This document shows positions 52,721-61,128 of a DNA stretch of 64,000 bases, piece by piece. Each line of letters opens with the position of its first letter. The stretch's first letter is position 1. The notes under the pieces are model-generated. The model did no database searches. It was not told where the DNA came from and saw only the letters and a list, made by a program, of their open reading frames with translations. Where the stretch lies: positions 61,656-125,655 of the forward strand of contig JALNQF010000127.1 of the NCBI GenBank assembly GCA_028456385.1, given 5' to 3'. Made by a program: the position numbers and the translations under genes. Origin of the DNA: Ophiosphaerella korrae. Lineage: Eukaryota; Ascomycota; Dothideomycetes; Pleosporales; Phaeosphaeriaceae.

Positions 52721-53021
52721 ATATAATTTTGTTCGTAAGCTATAACAAGAAAATTTAGTATATTGTAGAGAGAGTTAAAGATCTATTAACTATCTATAAT
52801 CTTAGCTCGAGTTAAGTATATATAGCTAACCGAGCTTAATAACTTCGGTTATCTTAGCTCTCTACAGGGTTCTCCGGAGCACACCGGAGAAGCCTGAACC
52901 GAGCTCAAATTAGTCGCGACATAAGCCCTTTGTGACGAGTCATCACGGATGATTTAAGCTTGTCCCGCAATCCGCAGAGCCCCTACTAGCCGGCGGCCAC
53001 TTTGGCAGATTTTTACGATAG
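52721..53021 (-). other. LTR-like stretch at the AT/GC boundary
   Basis: Composition changes here from about 20 percent GC to balanced. The segment has stem-forming words (CTCCGGAGCACACCGGAG at about 52871-52888, ACCGAG...CTTCGGT at about 52833-52853) and a TATATA core. Read on the minus strand, a GC-rich start is followed by a TATA word and a CTCTCTCTACAA end, as in many fungal LTRs. No partner LTR is in the window, so this is a weak call. Confidence 0.3.
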
Positions 53022-53026
53022 AGAAG

Positions 53027-53115
53027 TGTCGCAAGTGCGTATTAGTATATATACCGGTCCAGGCAGCAGAACAACGAGCTTGAGTGAGCTCCGGCTCCTA
53101 TTTTGCTGCGCAACA
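53027..53115 (+). repeat. 5' LTR of the TRIM
   Basis: 89 bp with TG...CA ends and the imperfect inverted ends TGTCGCA/TGCGCAACA. It contains the TATA-like word TATATATA. Confidence 0.9.
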
Positions 53116-53137
53116 GTTATGAGCCCGGTTCGCGCGG
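53116..53137 (+). promoter_or_regulatory. Primer-binding site, half-tRNA initiator-Met type
   Basis: GTTATGAGCCCGG begins at the first base after the LTR. Its complement CCGGGCTCATAAC matches the anticodon stem-loop (CAT anticodon) of eukaryotic initiator tRNA-Met, the priming mode known from Drosophila copia and yeast Ty5. This would place the TRIM with Copia elements. Seen: the sequence. Known: half-tRNA priming. Inferred: that it is used. Confidence 0.65.
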
Positions 53138-53391
53138 TGTCTTCTGCGCAAGCAACTTCTAGACGGTTGATTACTGCGGTGGGTGACCACAACCGGCATC
53201 GCCGGCGTGTTATTCGCTTGAACCTACCTCTTATCGAGCAGCTATGAGAACATAGCTCCAAATAAAGTAGCAGAGTGGCACGATTAGGTCATTGGCGCTG
53301 CGCCGGCCTTCAAGGCCCCGCGCCGGATCCACAGGGTACGAAGTGACGTACCTCCATGTAGCTGACATGCTGCCCCGGCATATAGGGGGTG

Positions 53392-53480
53392 TGTCGCAAG
53401 TGCGTATTAGTATATATACCGGTCCAGGCAGCAGAATACCGAGCTTGAGTGAGCTCAAGCTCCTATTTTGCTGCGCAACA
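53392..53480 (+). repeat. 3' LTR of the TRIM
   Basis: 89 bp. Differs from the 5' copy at four positions; here AGCTTGAG...CTCAAGCT forms a perfect 8-bp stem, which is imperfect in the 5' LTR. Confidence 0.9.
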
Positions 53481-53689
53481 AGAAGCCATGAAGGCAGGGG
53501 ATAGAACTACGAAGAACAAGACGATGGAGAAAAAAATAACCTAATCCCCATCAATCCCCATCTATTATGACTAAAAGATTCATTAAAATTCTGATATGAC
53601 TAAGGACTACCGGAGCGCACGGCCCTGCAATATCAACCGACCGAATCTCATCGTCAGTTGACATGCCTACGCCGTCTCAACCCCTGAAC

Positions 53690-54887
53690 GCGATCCTAGT
53701 ACGACACCATTCCCTGCCGAACCAACAGCACTAACGAAAGGACGCACAAGGAAGCGCACCGAGAAGGGCGCGCAATATCGAAGACCACAGGAACGACCAG
53801 GCACGTCCTCAGGTGAGATTGAATGCATCCAGGTCGAAGACCTCGTCGCGCTAACAGAAATCACCCGACAGCAAAATGAAACAGTCAAGAAACTAGCACG
53901 CAAAATTAGAGCAATCAGACTAGAGCAGCAAATTCTTATAGACCAGAGCATCAACCTCTTCAACGAGCTCTCTGAGCTCAAAATGGGTCTCGACAACCTC
54001 TCAGCAACAACCCCCCCTCCCCTGGGCGTCGGTTGTGGCGGCGGATGAACCCACAAAATCAAACGCCACCATCGGGGAAACAGCAAGCCCGATCGGCCAT
54101 GCAACGAACGTGTGAACCGCTTCGTCCTTCAATACCACAGCATATACCCTTATCGATACGCTTTACTGCACTGTTAGCATGTCGAGGGCGGGAAGCGAAG
54201 AGGTTAGGATATTAGCAGGCACGGCTAGAACGGCAGTCGAGAAAGAGGTTCGTGCAATAGCCGACTACGAAAACTGGCGATGCTGCACCGTGACCATTGA
54301 CCAGAAGAACCTAAGCCGGATCAAAACCGTTTGCCGAGGCGAAGCCGAGCACCTTCTGGTTAAGAGGATTGCAGTAACGAAGATTAGAGCAGGCGTATGG
54401 GTGCTGCGCGACGAGTTGTATCCGATAAAAGTGGATAACGTCAAGCGAACGGCCGTACTAGATGAAAATGACGAGATCAGAGCAGGAGTGGCAGATGCCT
54501 TTAGCGAGCAGAATGAAACAATAGTGACCAAGATCTCATGGTTGAGCAGGAGGGACGTTCCAAAGTTGTATGGATCAATGGTCGTATATCTGGCCTAAAG
54601 TAATGACGCAAAGGCGATTCATCACAGAGGGCTTCTTCCACGCTAGAGGAGAGTCCGGCACGACCAGCGCATTCAAACGCCGGCCACGACCGGAACAATG
54701 CTACAACTGCCAAGGGATTGACCATAAGGCATTCTAATGCAAGAACGAGCAGAAATGTGCGCGATGTACCAAAGAAGCCCACCACCACAACTGCAACGAG
54801 ACAGTCCTGAAGTGTGTTCCGTATGGAGGCCCACATGAATCGTTTAGCAGAAACTGCCAGAAGCTCTACCCACCTCGACATGAGTAG
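53690..54887 (+). pseudogene. LINE ORF1 (gag-like, coiled coil plus zinc knuckles), frameshifted
   Basis: Nucleic-acid-binding first protein of a fungal non-LTR retrotransposon. One frame from about 53690 reads a basic start (TKGRTRKRTEKG) and a coiled-coil-like heptad region to about 54010. It shifts frame in the C-run near 54010, meets a stop near 54116 and continues as the open stretch 54179-54598. A second shift follows, then about 54631-54884 reads a CCHC-rich end: CYNCQGIDHKAF, a stop where Gln is expected, CKNEQKCARC, then CVPYGGPHESFSRNC, ending at the TAG 54885-54887. At least two frameshifts and two internal stops make it non-functional. Composition is balanced, without strong RIP. 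Family assignment to Tad1/I-like fungal LINEs is by motif memory. Confidence 0.8.
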
Positions 54888-54945
54888 AACATTCCGTATG
54901 ATCCAGCCAAATGTGAGAGAATAAGGCGAGGTACATAACAGCCTG

Positions 54946-55090
54946 ATGAACGACGAAGAGATACAAGATGCGACAATAGTAGCAGTTCAAGAACCTCGTG
55001 CGCGGAGAATCCAGGGCCGGCTCCTGACACCCCCAATGCTGCATTAGAAATGGACCAAGATAGTCCCCTTGACTTGGAGAAAAGGGAGAT
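54946..55090 (+). pseudogene. LINE ORF2 start (apurinic-type endonuclease), truncated
   Basis: Begins with ATG at 54946, 58 bp after the ORF1 stop. It reads MNDEEIQDATIVAVQEPRAR, the endonuclease start with the conserved QEP whose Glu is catalytic. A stop occurs where a Gln or His is expected (about 55046). The frame reaches PLTWRKGR and is then replaced at about 55088 by an unrelated Gypsy sequence, so reverse transcriptase is absent. LINE copies are normally truncated at the 5' end; losing the 3' part instead points to recombination. Confidence 0.8.
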
Positions 55091-55236
55091 GACACAGGAA
55101 CCCTCCAGCCGGTCGTATACTACTCAAAGAGGATAAGCCCTGCTGAGAACAATTATGAGATATATGACAAAGAATTGCTTGCATTCATACGCTGCTTTGA
55201 ACAGTGGAGACTTGAACTAAAAGGAGATCATTTTTC
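55088..55236 (+). pseudogene. Ty3/Gypsy RNase H fragment joined to the LINE
   Basis: From about 55088 the plus strand reads an uninterrupted RNase H segment: [20 protein letters not shown], then [20 protein letters not shown] and LELKG. These are the standard words of Gypsy RNase H. No LTR, reverse transcriptase or integrase surrounds it. It is less mutated than the Gypsy copies elsewhere in the window and differs from family 1 and family 2, so it comes from another element. The left edge coincides with the break in the LINE endonuclease. Confidence 0.78.
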
Positions 55237-55334
55237 AGCGAAAATTATTAGGTGAGTCAGCTTAGGAGAGTTAGAGGAAGAGCGATTATCATTTCTGTGT
55301 GCGGTGCTACTACGACAAGGTTGTGTATAGCGTA

Positions 55335-55402
55335 CTGTGGTCTCAGGCATAAGTTGCGTGGGTGGGTCGGCCAAGATGTGGTGGGGCCAGGGGTGGCACG
55401 GG
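55335..55402 (+). repeat. Left arm of inverted repeat (partner 55743-55811)
   Basis: About 68 bp, nearly identical to the reverse complement of 55743-55811; shared core TTGCGTGGGTGGGTCGGCC. Differences are few and mostly transitions. Confidence 0.8.
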
Positions 55403-55742
55403 GCAGCGGTACTCTCCACCCAGTTCTCTATAGTAAACAAAGTCACTCTGTCTGAACGTGTCTCTTTCGTCAATACTGTAGTCATGGTGCCACCTCTACC
55501 AGGGCCGCTACCCACGTCGCTTGTCTTCCCTATCCCCACCCATCTTGTACTTGCCAGTCAAACTACTCAGTTGCCACTACCGCAGCACCAAAAACAAAAG
55601 CTTCCTTTATTACTCGTGACCAAGTTCATGCAGTCAAGCCTGGAAGCTAGAGGCCATCACTAACACAAGGAGATTGTAGACCCCTTAGATCTAACAGTAA
55701 GACAAGTTCCTATAGAAATCCAGACACAGGGATGCCAGAGAT

Positions 55743-55811
55743 ACCCGTACCACCCCTAGCGCTACCACATCTCGGCCGACCCACCCACGCAACCTATGCC
55801 TGAGACCATAG
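55743..55811 (-). repeat. Right arm of inverted repeat (partner 55335-55402)
   Basis: Reverse-complement partner of the left arm, separated from it by about 340 bp. No target duplication was recognised at the outer edges. Confidence 0.8.
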
Positions 55812-55838
55812 TAGAGAGGCCGTCAGGCGGTGTACCTA

Positions 55839-56076
55839 CTGTAGTTGCAGGCGAAAGTAGTATTCGGACCGAGAGTTTACAGGGAAGGCCTGCGCCGGAG
55901 ATTAGATCAGTCCAAATTTCCTGTTGGCTCAAAATTTTATTATAATGTGCACTATTTTATGTAAAACTGATCTACCCATCCTTGAAATAAACGTTTTAAT
56001 ACCTTAGAGTAATTTAGCTATATATTTCATCTCTATTGCAGGCCGGCCTGAACACTACTTTTGCCTGCTACCACAG
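55839..56076. mobile_element. Short TA-flanked MITE upstream of the P450
   Basis: 238 bp with terminal inverted repeats of about 33 bp, left CTGTAGTTGCAGGCGAAAG, right its imperfect complement ending TTTTGCCTGCTACCACAG. TA flanks both ends (55837-55838 and 56077-56078). The interior is AT-rich and non-coding, with a small internal stem (TTAGATCAGT/ACTGATCTA). It fits a Tc1/mariner-type non-autonomous element. It ends 315 bp before the P450 start codon. Confidence 0.6.
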
Positions 56077-56078
56077 TA

Positions 56079-56391
56079 TGCATAGTTTCTGGGGAGAGCC
56101 TTGCAACTCCCTAGTGGCTTGGCAAGAAAGTTTCATAGCATCTGTTAGCTTAGCTGACCTTAGCTTTACTAATTGCAAAGTAGTAATTTTACTGTAGCTA
56201 GAAGAGAATACCTAGCTCGTAGTACCCCATAAAAGACTCCGGACGACGAGTTTCTTGCCATCGGATCCCGTAACTACCGAGGATCAATAAGTCACCCGCT
56301 TTTTCCTAATGCAATGATAAATAAATGAAATCACGACATACACAATCCTGTCTATCAATATATTGTTGTTGAAACATCACTATCTCTCAAA
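56079..56391 (+). promoter_or_regulatory. Presumed P450 promoter and 5' leader
   Basis: GC-balanced intergenic stretch between the MITE and the P450 start. An AT-rich word GATAAATAAATG at about 56316-56327 could serve as a core promoter, and the leader near the ATG is CT-rich (CACTATCTCTCAAA). I cannot name a transcription-factor site with confidence. Confidence 0.4.
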
Positions 56392-58124
56392 ATGGAAACT
56401 ATCTCAAGCTTCATCGTTCTTTTACACTTTCCTAAACTCGAGCAGTTGCTGCTATACTGCAGCACTATAATTAGTCTGGTAATTATTAGGCTATACCATA
56501 TAATATTGTCAACAAAGTTAATATGACCAGTTAGCTTTCAAGTTTATTCTAACTGCTTTCTACAATGCTTACTTTCATCCATTGAGTAAACGCAAGTTCA
56601 TCTTTCTGGCCGCTTACGACTTGTGCTTATTAGAATTTCTAGTCGCTGGTCCTAAGTCTGCCGCAGCAACAGGCCTAGTATACTTTTACAACTGCTTCAA
56701 AGGCAACGAGGTCCGCTGGATACACCAGCTACACGAAAAGTACGGCGAGGTAGTTCGTGTTGGTCCCGACCGAATTAGTTACATCAGTCCACAGGCTTGG
56801 AAGGATATCTCCGGCCACCGCATTGGAGGACGTCTCGAAAACGGAAAGGACCCAAAATCGTACGGCGCCGAAGTGAATGGCGTACATTCCATATTCAGTA
56901 CACACGACCCAATGGAGCACGGCCGCCTTCGTAAAGTCTTCTCGAACGCGTTCAGCAACAAAGCCTTGCAGCTCCAAGAGCCTTTGATCCGAATCTATGT
57001 TAATAAACTTATTGGCAGCATAAAACGCACTGTTGCTGCTGATCCGGATGCACACCTGGATATTGTAAAGCTATACAATTTTACGACATTCGATATCATG
57101 GGCGACTTATCTTTTGGCGAGCCCTTAGGCTTGCTGGAATTATCTGAATACACGCCGTGGGTCAAGGCTGTTTTCGGGAGCATTAAGTTCTTTAATGTTA
57201 AACGCGTGGCACTAGAATATCCATGGTTTGGAAACGTTATCAACGCTCTCACGCCCAAAGCCATCCATGAGCTCGCACTAGCACACTTTGATCACGCTGT
57301 TCAGCGCGTTAACCGTCGCATCGATAAGGGTCTGGATATTGGCAAACCGGACATCTGGAAACTTGTTTTAGATAAAGGTAAAGATCAACTAAGTCTGGGC
57401 TCGATGCATGCGCACGCGTCGAACTTTATGATTGCAGGCACAGAGACCACTGCTACATTATTGTGCGGCCTTACCTTTCTCCTACTAAAGAACCCAGAAA
57501 AAATGCAAAAGGTCCTCAACGAAGTGCGTGCTCTTACCGAAGAAGAGTTGTCACTTGAAAAGCTGCCGCAGTTGCCATATCTAAATGCTTGCTTCGAGGA
57601 GGGGCTGAGACAGTATCCACCTGTGCCAATCGGGATCCCCCGTGTAGTGGCCAAAGGGGGTAATGCTATATGCGGCGAATGGATTCCTGAAGGGGTATGT
57701 TTTATTATCGCCGCATCAGAATTTTAGAGCTAATTCGAGGTATAATAAAGACACGTGTCGCTGTGCCACAGCACGCTGCATCTTACTCGGCCCTGAATTT
57801 CAAAGATCCTAATTCTTTTATACCTGAACGGTGGCTGCCGAATTCTGGATATGACAGCGACAGGAGGGACGCACTCCAGCCCTTTGGCGTAGGGCCACGC
57901 AGCTGCCTAGGCAAAAAGTAAGGATAAAACAAAGGGGATTGGAGGAGCCGATGCTAATTTAATATTGTAGCTTGGCATATCACGAAATGCGAATTATATT
58001 CGCTACCGTATTGTGGCACTTCGATTTGGAGTTGTGCCTAGAGAGTAACTCGTGGTTTGATCAGAACGTATACATATTGTGGGATAAGCCCGAGCTCATG
58101 GTCAAGGCTAGAGCCATTCGATAA
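56392..58124 (+). CDS. Cytochrome P450 monooxygenase, CYP65-like, 3-4 introns
   Basis: Haem-thiolate monooxygenase, membrane-anchored in the ER; closest by wording to fungal CYP65-type enzymes such as isotrichodermin C-15 hydroxylase, substrate unknown. Exons: 56392-56478, 56543-57694, 57751-57917, 57971-58124 (519 aa). ATG 56392 lies in CAAAATGG and opens a hydrophobic anchor that continues after intron 1 into FYNAYFHPLSK. Introns: 56479-56542 (GTAATT..CAAG), 57695-57750 (GTATGT..AAAG), 57918-57970 (GTAAGG..GTAG). A further in-frame 57-nt stretch, 56586-56642 (GTAAAC..CTAG), encodes 19 extra residues before AGPK and is probably an intron too, giving 500 aa. Motifs: I-helix AGTETT (about residue 327), ExxR as EGLR (about 382), FIPERW, haem loop FGVGPRSCLGK with Cys about 465. 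No stop or frameshift. Probably functional. Confidence 0.88.
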
Positions 58125-59128
58125 GGTTACCGTGCGTCCGATCATCACTATCTAATAAGATTCCAACCACAACAGGATTTATGGCTAGTATGCCTATACA
58201 TATGCCTTGATGAGCTAGTTAGTTATCTAAAATATTTCGGTCCTTTCGGAGGGAATGCTAGTGCATGGCTAGTTCAATTTGTCACTTATAGCTTTGTTTT
58301 ACATGCACTATACGAAAGTAGTACCGGAACATTAATCACAATGTCATACTATAATTGTCGAAAGTGAAGAGCTACAAAAAAGAATAGTGTTGATAGAGCG
58401 AGATTCACGGTTGCCATTAGAGGCTGTCACGCTAAGCAGAACAGAGCATTCTGTTGACGAGTGCAACACCACGCGACGAACGAGGCACAGTCGGCTAGGC
58501 GAGGTCTGACATACGTCGACTAAGCAGTGACTCCATAAAAACCACTCATATTAATGGCTATATACTACCAAAACTCAAAGAGAAAGCTACTGAATTAGCA
58601 AACAAACGCTGATAAATTGCGTAGCTAATGTAACACAACATTGAAGTAACACAACATGATTAGTATAAGTGGAGATAACTTGTATTTGCAAAGATTGTGA
58701 CAGATATTCAATCGAAGCAGCTATGCGCGCATGCAGCAGGTTATTTACAGCAGATCAAATGACCAGAGGAACATTACATGTGGTGTGCAAAGTAAGTTAC
58801 AATTGTAAAGATGTATAAATTTGTTCTCATCTGAAGATGCGCAGGTCTAAAATTCATCTATTCAATTTTGAAGCTACATACTACGATTTAGCTCAGTACT
58901 TGTTTTTCTGATCCAATATCAAGTACAATATCAGATGCAATGAGTCCATTGTGGTGTAGTAGAACCGCACGTGATTAGTGAGCATTGGGTTAGGCGGCCT
59001 TAAGTAGGATCGGATGGGGCAGCGAGAGAAAAACACCAACTCGTCATGTAGCTACTCAACCGATATATTCAACTCATCTTACCGACTGCGGGTCGGCACC
59101 CGCCTCCTACTTCTACGTGCATCCTAGT
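58125..59128. other. Intergenic region between P450 and reductase pseudogene
   Basis: 1 kb of GC-balanced to slightly AT-rich DNA. No coding frame, LTR or inverted repeat stood out. A short near-direct repeat of TAACACAACAT occurs at about 58629-58655. The right part must contain the former promoter of the reductase gene. Confidence 0.5.
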
Positions 59129-59672
59129 ATGCCACACCATCTAATTCGAAAAACCCAATCATCTATCCAGGTTCACGTGCCTTTGTTTCTGGCATAAGCG
59201 GCGTCATAGTAAGCTACATCGTCAAATAGCTCCTTAAGAATGCATATAGGTTTCTCAGACTCTGCTTTGCTAAGATGCGAATAGCTGATTCTCTCGCTAG
59301 GTCCGTGGCACAGTCCACAACCTTGAGTGTGCTTCGTAGTACCTGCGCCTTTTTAACGACAAGTATGGAGCTAGTTCTCTTGTGCTAGCTTCTGTACTAG
59401 ACAGGGCTACTAATAGGGCTTTGATGAAGCTGTTAAAAGCCGCACTAGTTTACCTACACCGCTACATCAGTCATGTCCATTAAATAACACAAATGTTGCT
59501 ATTCCTATGACTGTTGCTAGTGTCGCCAACGCATTGAAAGCGGCAACTGCAGCTGGAATTCAGCGATTTGTTTACACGACATCTTCTACAGTAGCTGTAT
59601 CTCTGCAACCTAACAAACTCTTTAATGTTGATCCAATTGTGTGGAATGAAGGCCCTGTGAAAGTAGTATAGG
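59129..59672 (+). pseudogene. NAD(P)-dependent reductase of the extended/atypical SDR family, broken
   Basis: Rossmann-fold oxidoreductase related to fungal ketoreductases and dihydroflavonol-reductase-like enzymes. From about 59155 one frame reads NPIIYPGSRAFVSGISGVIV, the nucleotide-binding start (usual pattern TGxxGxxG), followed by a stop in SYIVK*LLKNAYR. At about 59359-59420 the words KYGASSLVLASVLDRATN appear, then the frame shifts to GFDEAVKS at about 59419. At 59490-59671 NVAIPMTVASVANALKAA and then QRFVYTTSSTVAVS follow, containing the conserved strand-and-Ser segment. It ends in a stop just before a transposon. The ATG at 59129 is out of frame with this reading. The catalytic YxxxK and the C-terminal half are missing. 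One stop, at least two shifts and truncation: a pseudogene. Confidence 0.8.
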
Positions 59673-59675
59673 TAC

Positions 59676-60535
59676 CTGGTTGAAGTGCTCTAGCTACTGA
59701 ACCCCTAAGTTATTGTTAGTCTAGCTATTGTTACTAACTCCGAATGCTTAGTCAAGTAGGAGATTATCTTTCTTGTACTAGGTAGATAAGTGATACTTGG
59801 CCGCGTAGATCGGGATTGCCTGTCCAGCCGCGTTGGTTCTATAGATTAACGTAACCTATTTACGGCTGCCTGGCTGGATTGTCTTTGCCTTGCCCCTCCT
59901 GTTGGACTTAGTCAAGACAAGTTAGCTTGTAATCTTGCCTATTATAAGCTGGCTTCGTTAAAGTTGTATACGTCCTTATTTACGATGCCGTACTTGGCCT
60001 TTGTCTGTTCTACCTGCGTAAACTAGGCTCTAATTACCTCTAGATCTTTGCACAAGGCTCTTTGCTGCTTATATATTCTATTAGAACCTGCCTTAAGACT
60101 GTTTGTACGCTTGAATAAGTTCTTTGGCTAGTCCTGTCCAGCCTGTCGAGCCCTACGCAGCCCTAGTAAAGTATCTGCTATATTACGTATAGTAGCCAGG
60201 TTAGTCAGAAATCTATGTAAACCCAAATCTAATATTGATCTAACAACTACCTTCTCCTCTAGCTAAGTGAATTTCTTCGAGTTGGGGATGCAATCGCGTC
60301 AGGCAGGCTTGCCGGTGCGTCAGTCGCGTAATGTAGATCGAGGAACATTGTAGACTCTATTAGCAGATCGATTACCTTGTATTTTGTTAGATTCAATTGC
60401 TAAAACTGCAAGCTATACGTCTACTTTATTTGAAGCGAATTTATTAGCTATATGTAGAGCCGTTTCGGAGTAGAGTGTAATAGGATTGAGAAAGCTAATA
60501 GGGTGGCAACTCGCTTAGGATAGCGACTCACGTGT
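59676..60535 (-). mobile_element. Fot1/pogo-type DNA transposon, truncated at its 3' end
   Basis: Minus-strand Tc1/mariner-superfamily element. Its 5' end is on the right: terminal inverted repeat read on the minus strand as ACACGTGAGTCGCTATCC, bordered by TA at 60536-60537. The left end is lost; transposase text runs straight into the reductase pseudogene at about 59672-59676, so the last third of the transposase and the second inverted repeat are absent. RIP-type changes are moderate, far fewer than in the Gypsy copies. Confidence 0.78.
59680..60485 (-). pseudogene. Fot1/pogo transposase, N-terminal two thirds, degraded
   Basis: Cut-and-paste transposase acting in the nucleus. On the minus strand the N-terminal helix-turn-helix region at about 60300-60420 contains the word YNVPRSTLRD, and CIPNSKKFT follows. 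A second region at about 60120-60260 reads VVRSILDLGLHRFLTNLATI. The catalytic core begins at about 59970-60000 with AKYGIVNKDVYNFNEAS, where the first catalytic Asp is read as Asn. FGVSNNS.TNNNLGVQ at about 59690-59750 replaces the usual SDNGWTNN words, so the second Asp also reads as Asn. Several stops interrupt it and the third acidic residue is deleted. Inactive. Confidence 0.8.
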
Positions 60536-60857
60536 TAACGTTGCACTAATCTTATAACGTGCTTACTTACGACCTAGGCTACCCTACTACTTAGGCTACC
60601 TACCTAGTTTAACAAATCTCTCCTCTATCCTATCTACTATAGCGCCTACAAAACGTGCCTAATTACCTTAAAAAGAAGAGAGAGTACTTCTTATTGCCTA
60701 AGCTATACAGACTTATTATATAAAAAGCTAGCGTTGCGCTACAACGCTCTATAATATCTCTTATAGAACAATTTAGCACTAGCTTATAGGGTGTTAGTCT
60801 ATGCGCAACACCTACCTTATATTTCGAAAGCTATTACTATCTAAAGAGGAGTCCCTT

Positions 60858-61128
60858 TATAAAGGAGTTAACCCTTATATCTCTTACTTTGCGCTAATAT
60901 TAGTAAGTTTACAACTTACTAATATTGCAAACTTACTAATATATACTAATGTTAGTAAGTTTGCAACTTACTAATATTCGGCTACTTTCTACTTTTAGTT
61001 AGCACTTAGTAAGCTACTAGGTATATATACCTAGTACTTACTTAGATAGCTCTTTATCTACTATTTACTCTTTTTAGTTAATTGTTAAAACTACTATTTA
61101 AGTTATCTTATATAAAGTCTACCTTATA
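60858..61128 (+). repeat. Solo LTR of the third LTR family, copy B2
   Basis: 271 bp, alignable with 51683-51912. Ends TATAAAGG...CCTTATA. The flanks CCCTT (60853-60857) and CCCTA (61129-61133) look like a target duplication with one change. It carries one extra palindromic unit of about 40 bp (AGTAAGTTTGCAACTTACT type) compared with B1. Orientation is arbitrary. Confidence 0.75.

Larger units (their letters stand above)
53027..53480 (+). mobile_element. TRIM-type miniature LTR retrotransposon, complete (454 bp)
   Basis: Two 89-bp direct repeats (53027-53115 and 53392-53480) start TGTCGCAAG and end GCGCAACA and differ at only four positions. A perfect 5-bp duplication AGAAG flanks the whole (53022-53026 and 53481-53485). 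Directly after the first LTR lies GTTATGAGCCCGG, complementary to the anticodon stem-loop of fungal initiator tRNA-Met, and directly before the second lies a purine run ATAGGGGGTG. The 276-bp interior has no coding capacity; open frames of 60-82 codons here are chance. Mobilisation would need enzymes from another element. It shows no RIP. Confidence 0.9.
55237..55838. other. Non-coding spacer with a 68-bp inverted repeat
   Basis: GC-balanced DNA of unknown origin. It holds two arms in inverted orientation (listed separately), and open frames of 67-108 codons overlap on both strands without recognisable motifs, so I call no gene. Possibly the remains of a DNA element or of further retroelement debris. 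Confidence 0.4.

Noticed and set aside
53002..53504. Four open frames of 70-82 codons on both strands
   Set aside because: They overlap the TRIM and share peptide text only because the two LTRs repeat; the element has no coding capacity.
53667..54104. 145-codon minus-strand open frame
   Set aside because: Antisense shadow of the LINE ORF1 coiled-coil region, which is readable on the plus strand with family motifs.
54501..55095. Minus-strand open frames of 126 and 83 codons
   Set aside because: Antisense shadows of the LINE zinc-knuckle and endonuclease segments.
55228..55663. Open frames of 67-108 codons on both strands
   Set aside because: No recognisable domain, overlapping on both strands, and they contain one arm of an inverted repeat.
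56729..57654. Minus-strand open frames of 60-108 codons within the P450
   Set aside because: Antisense shadows of the P450 coding exon.
57697..57921. Separate 74-codon plus-strand gene after the P450
   Set aside because: This is the P450 penultimate exon, preceded by intron sequence; joined across 57695-57750 it continues the P450 with the haem-binding loop.
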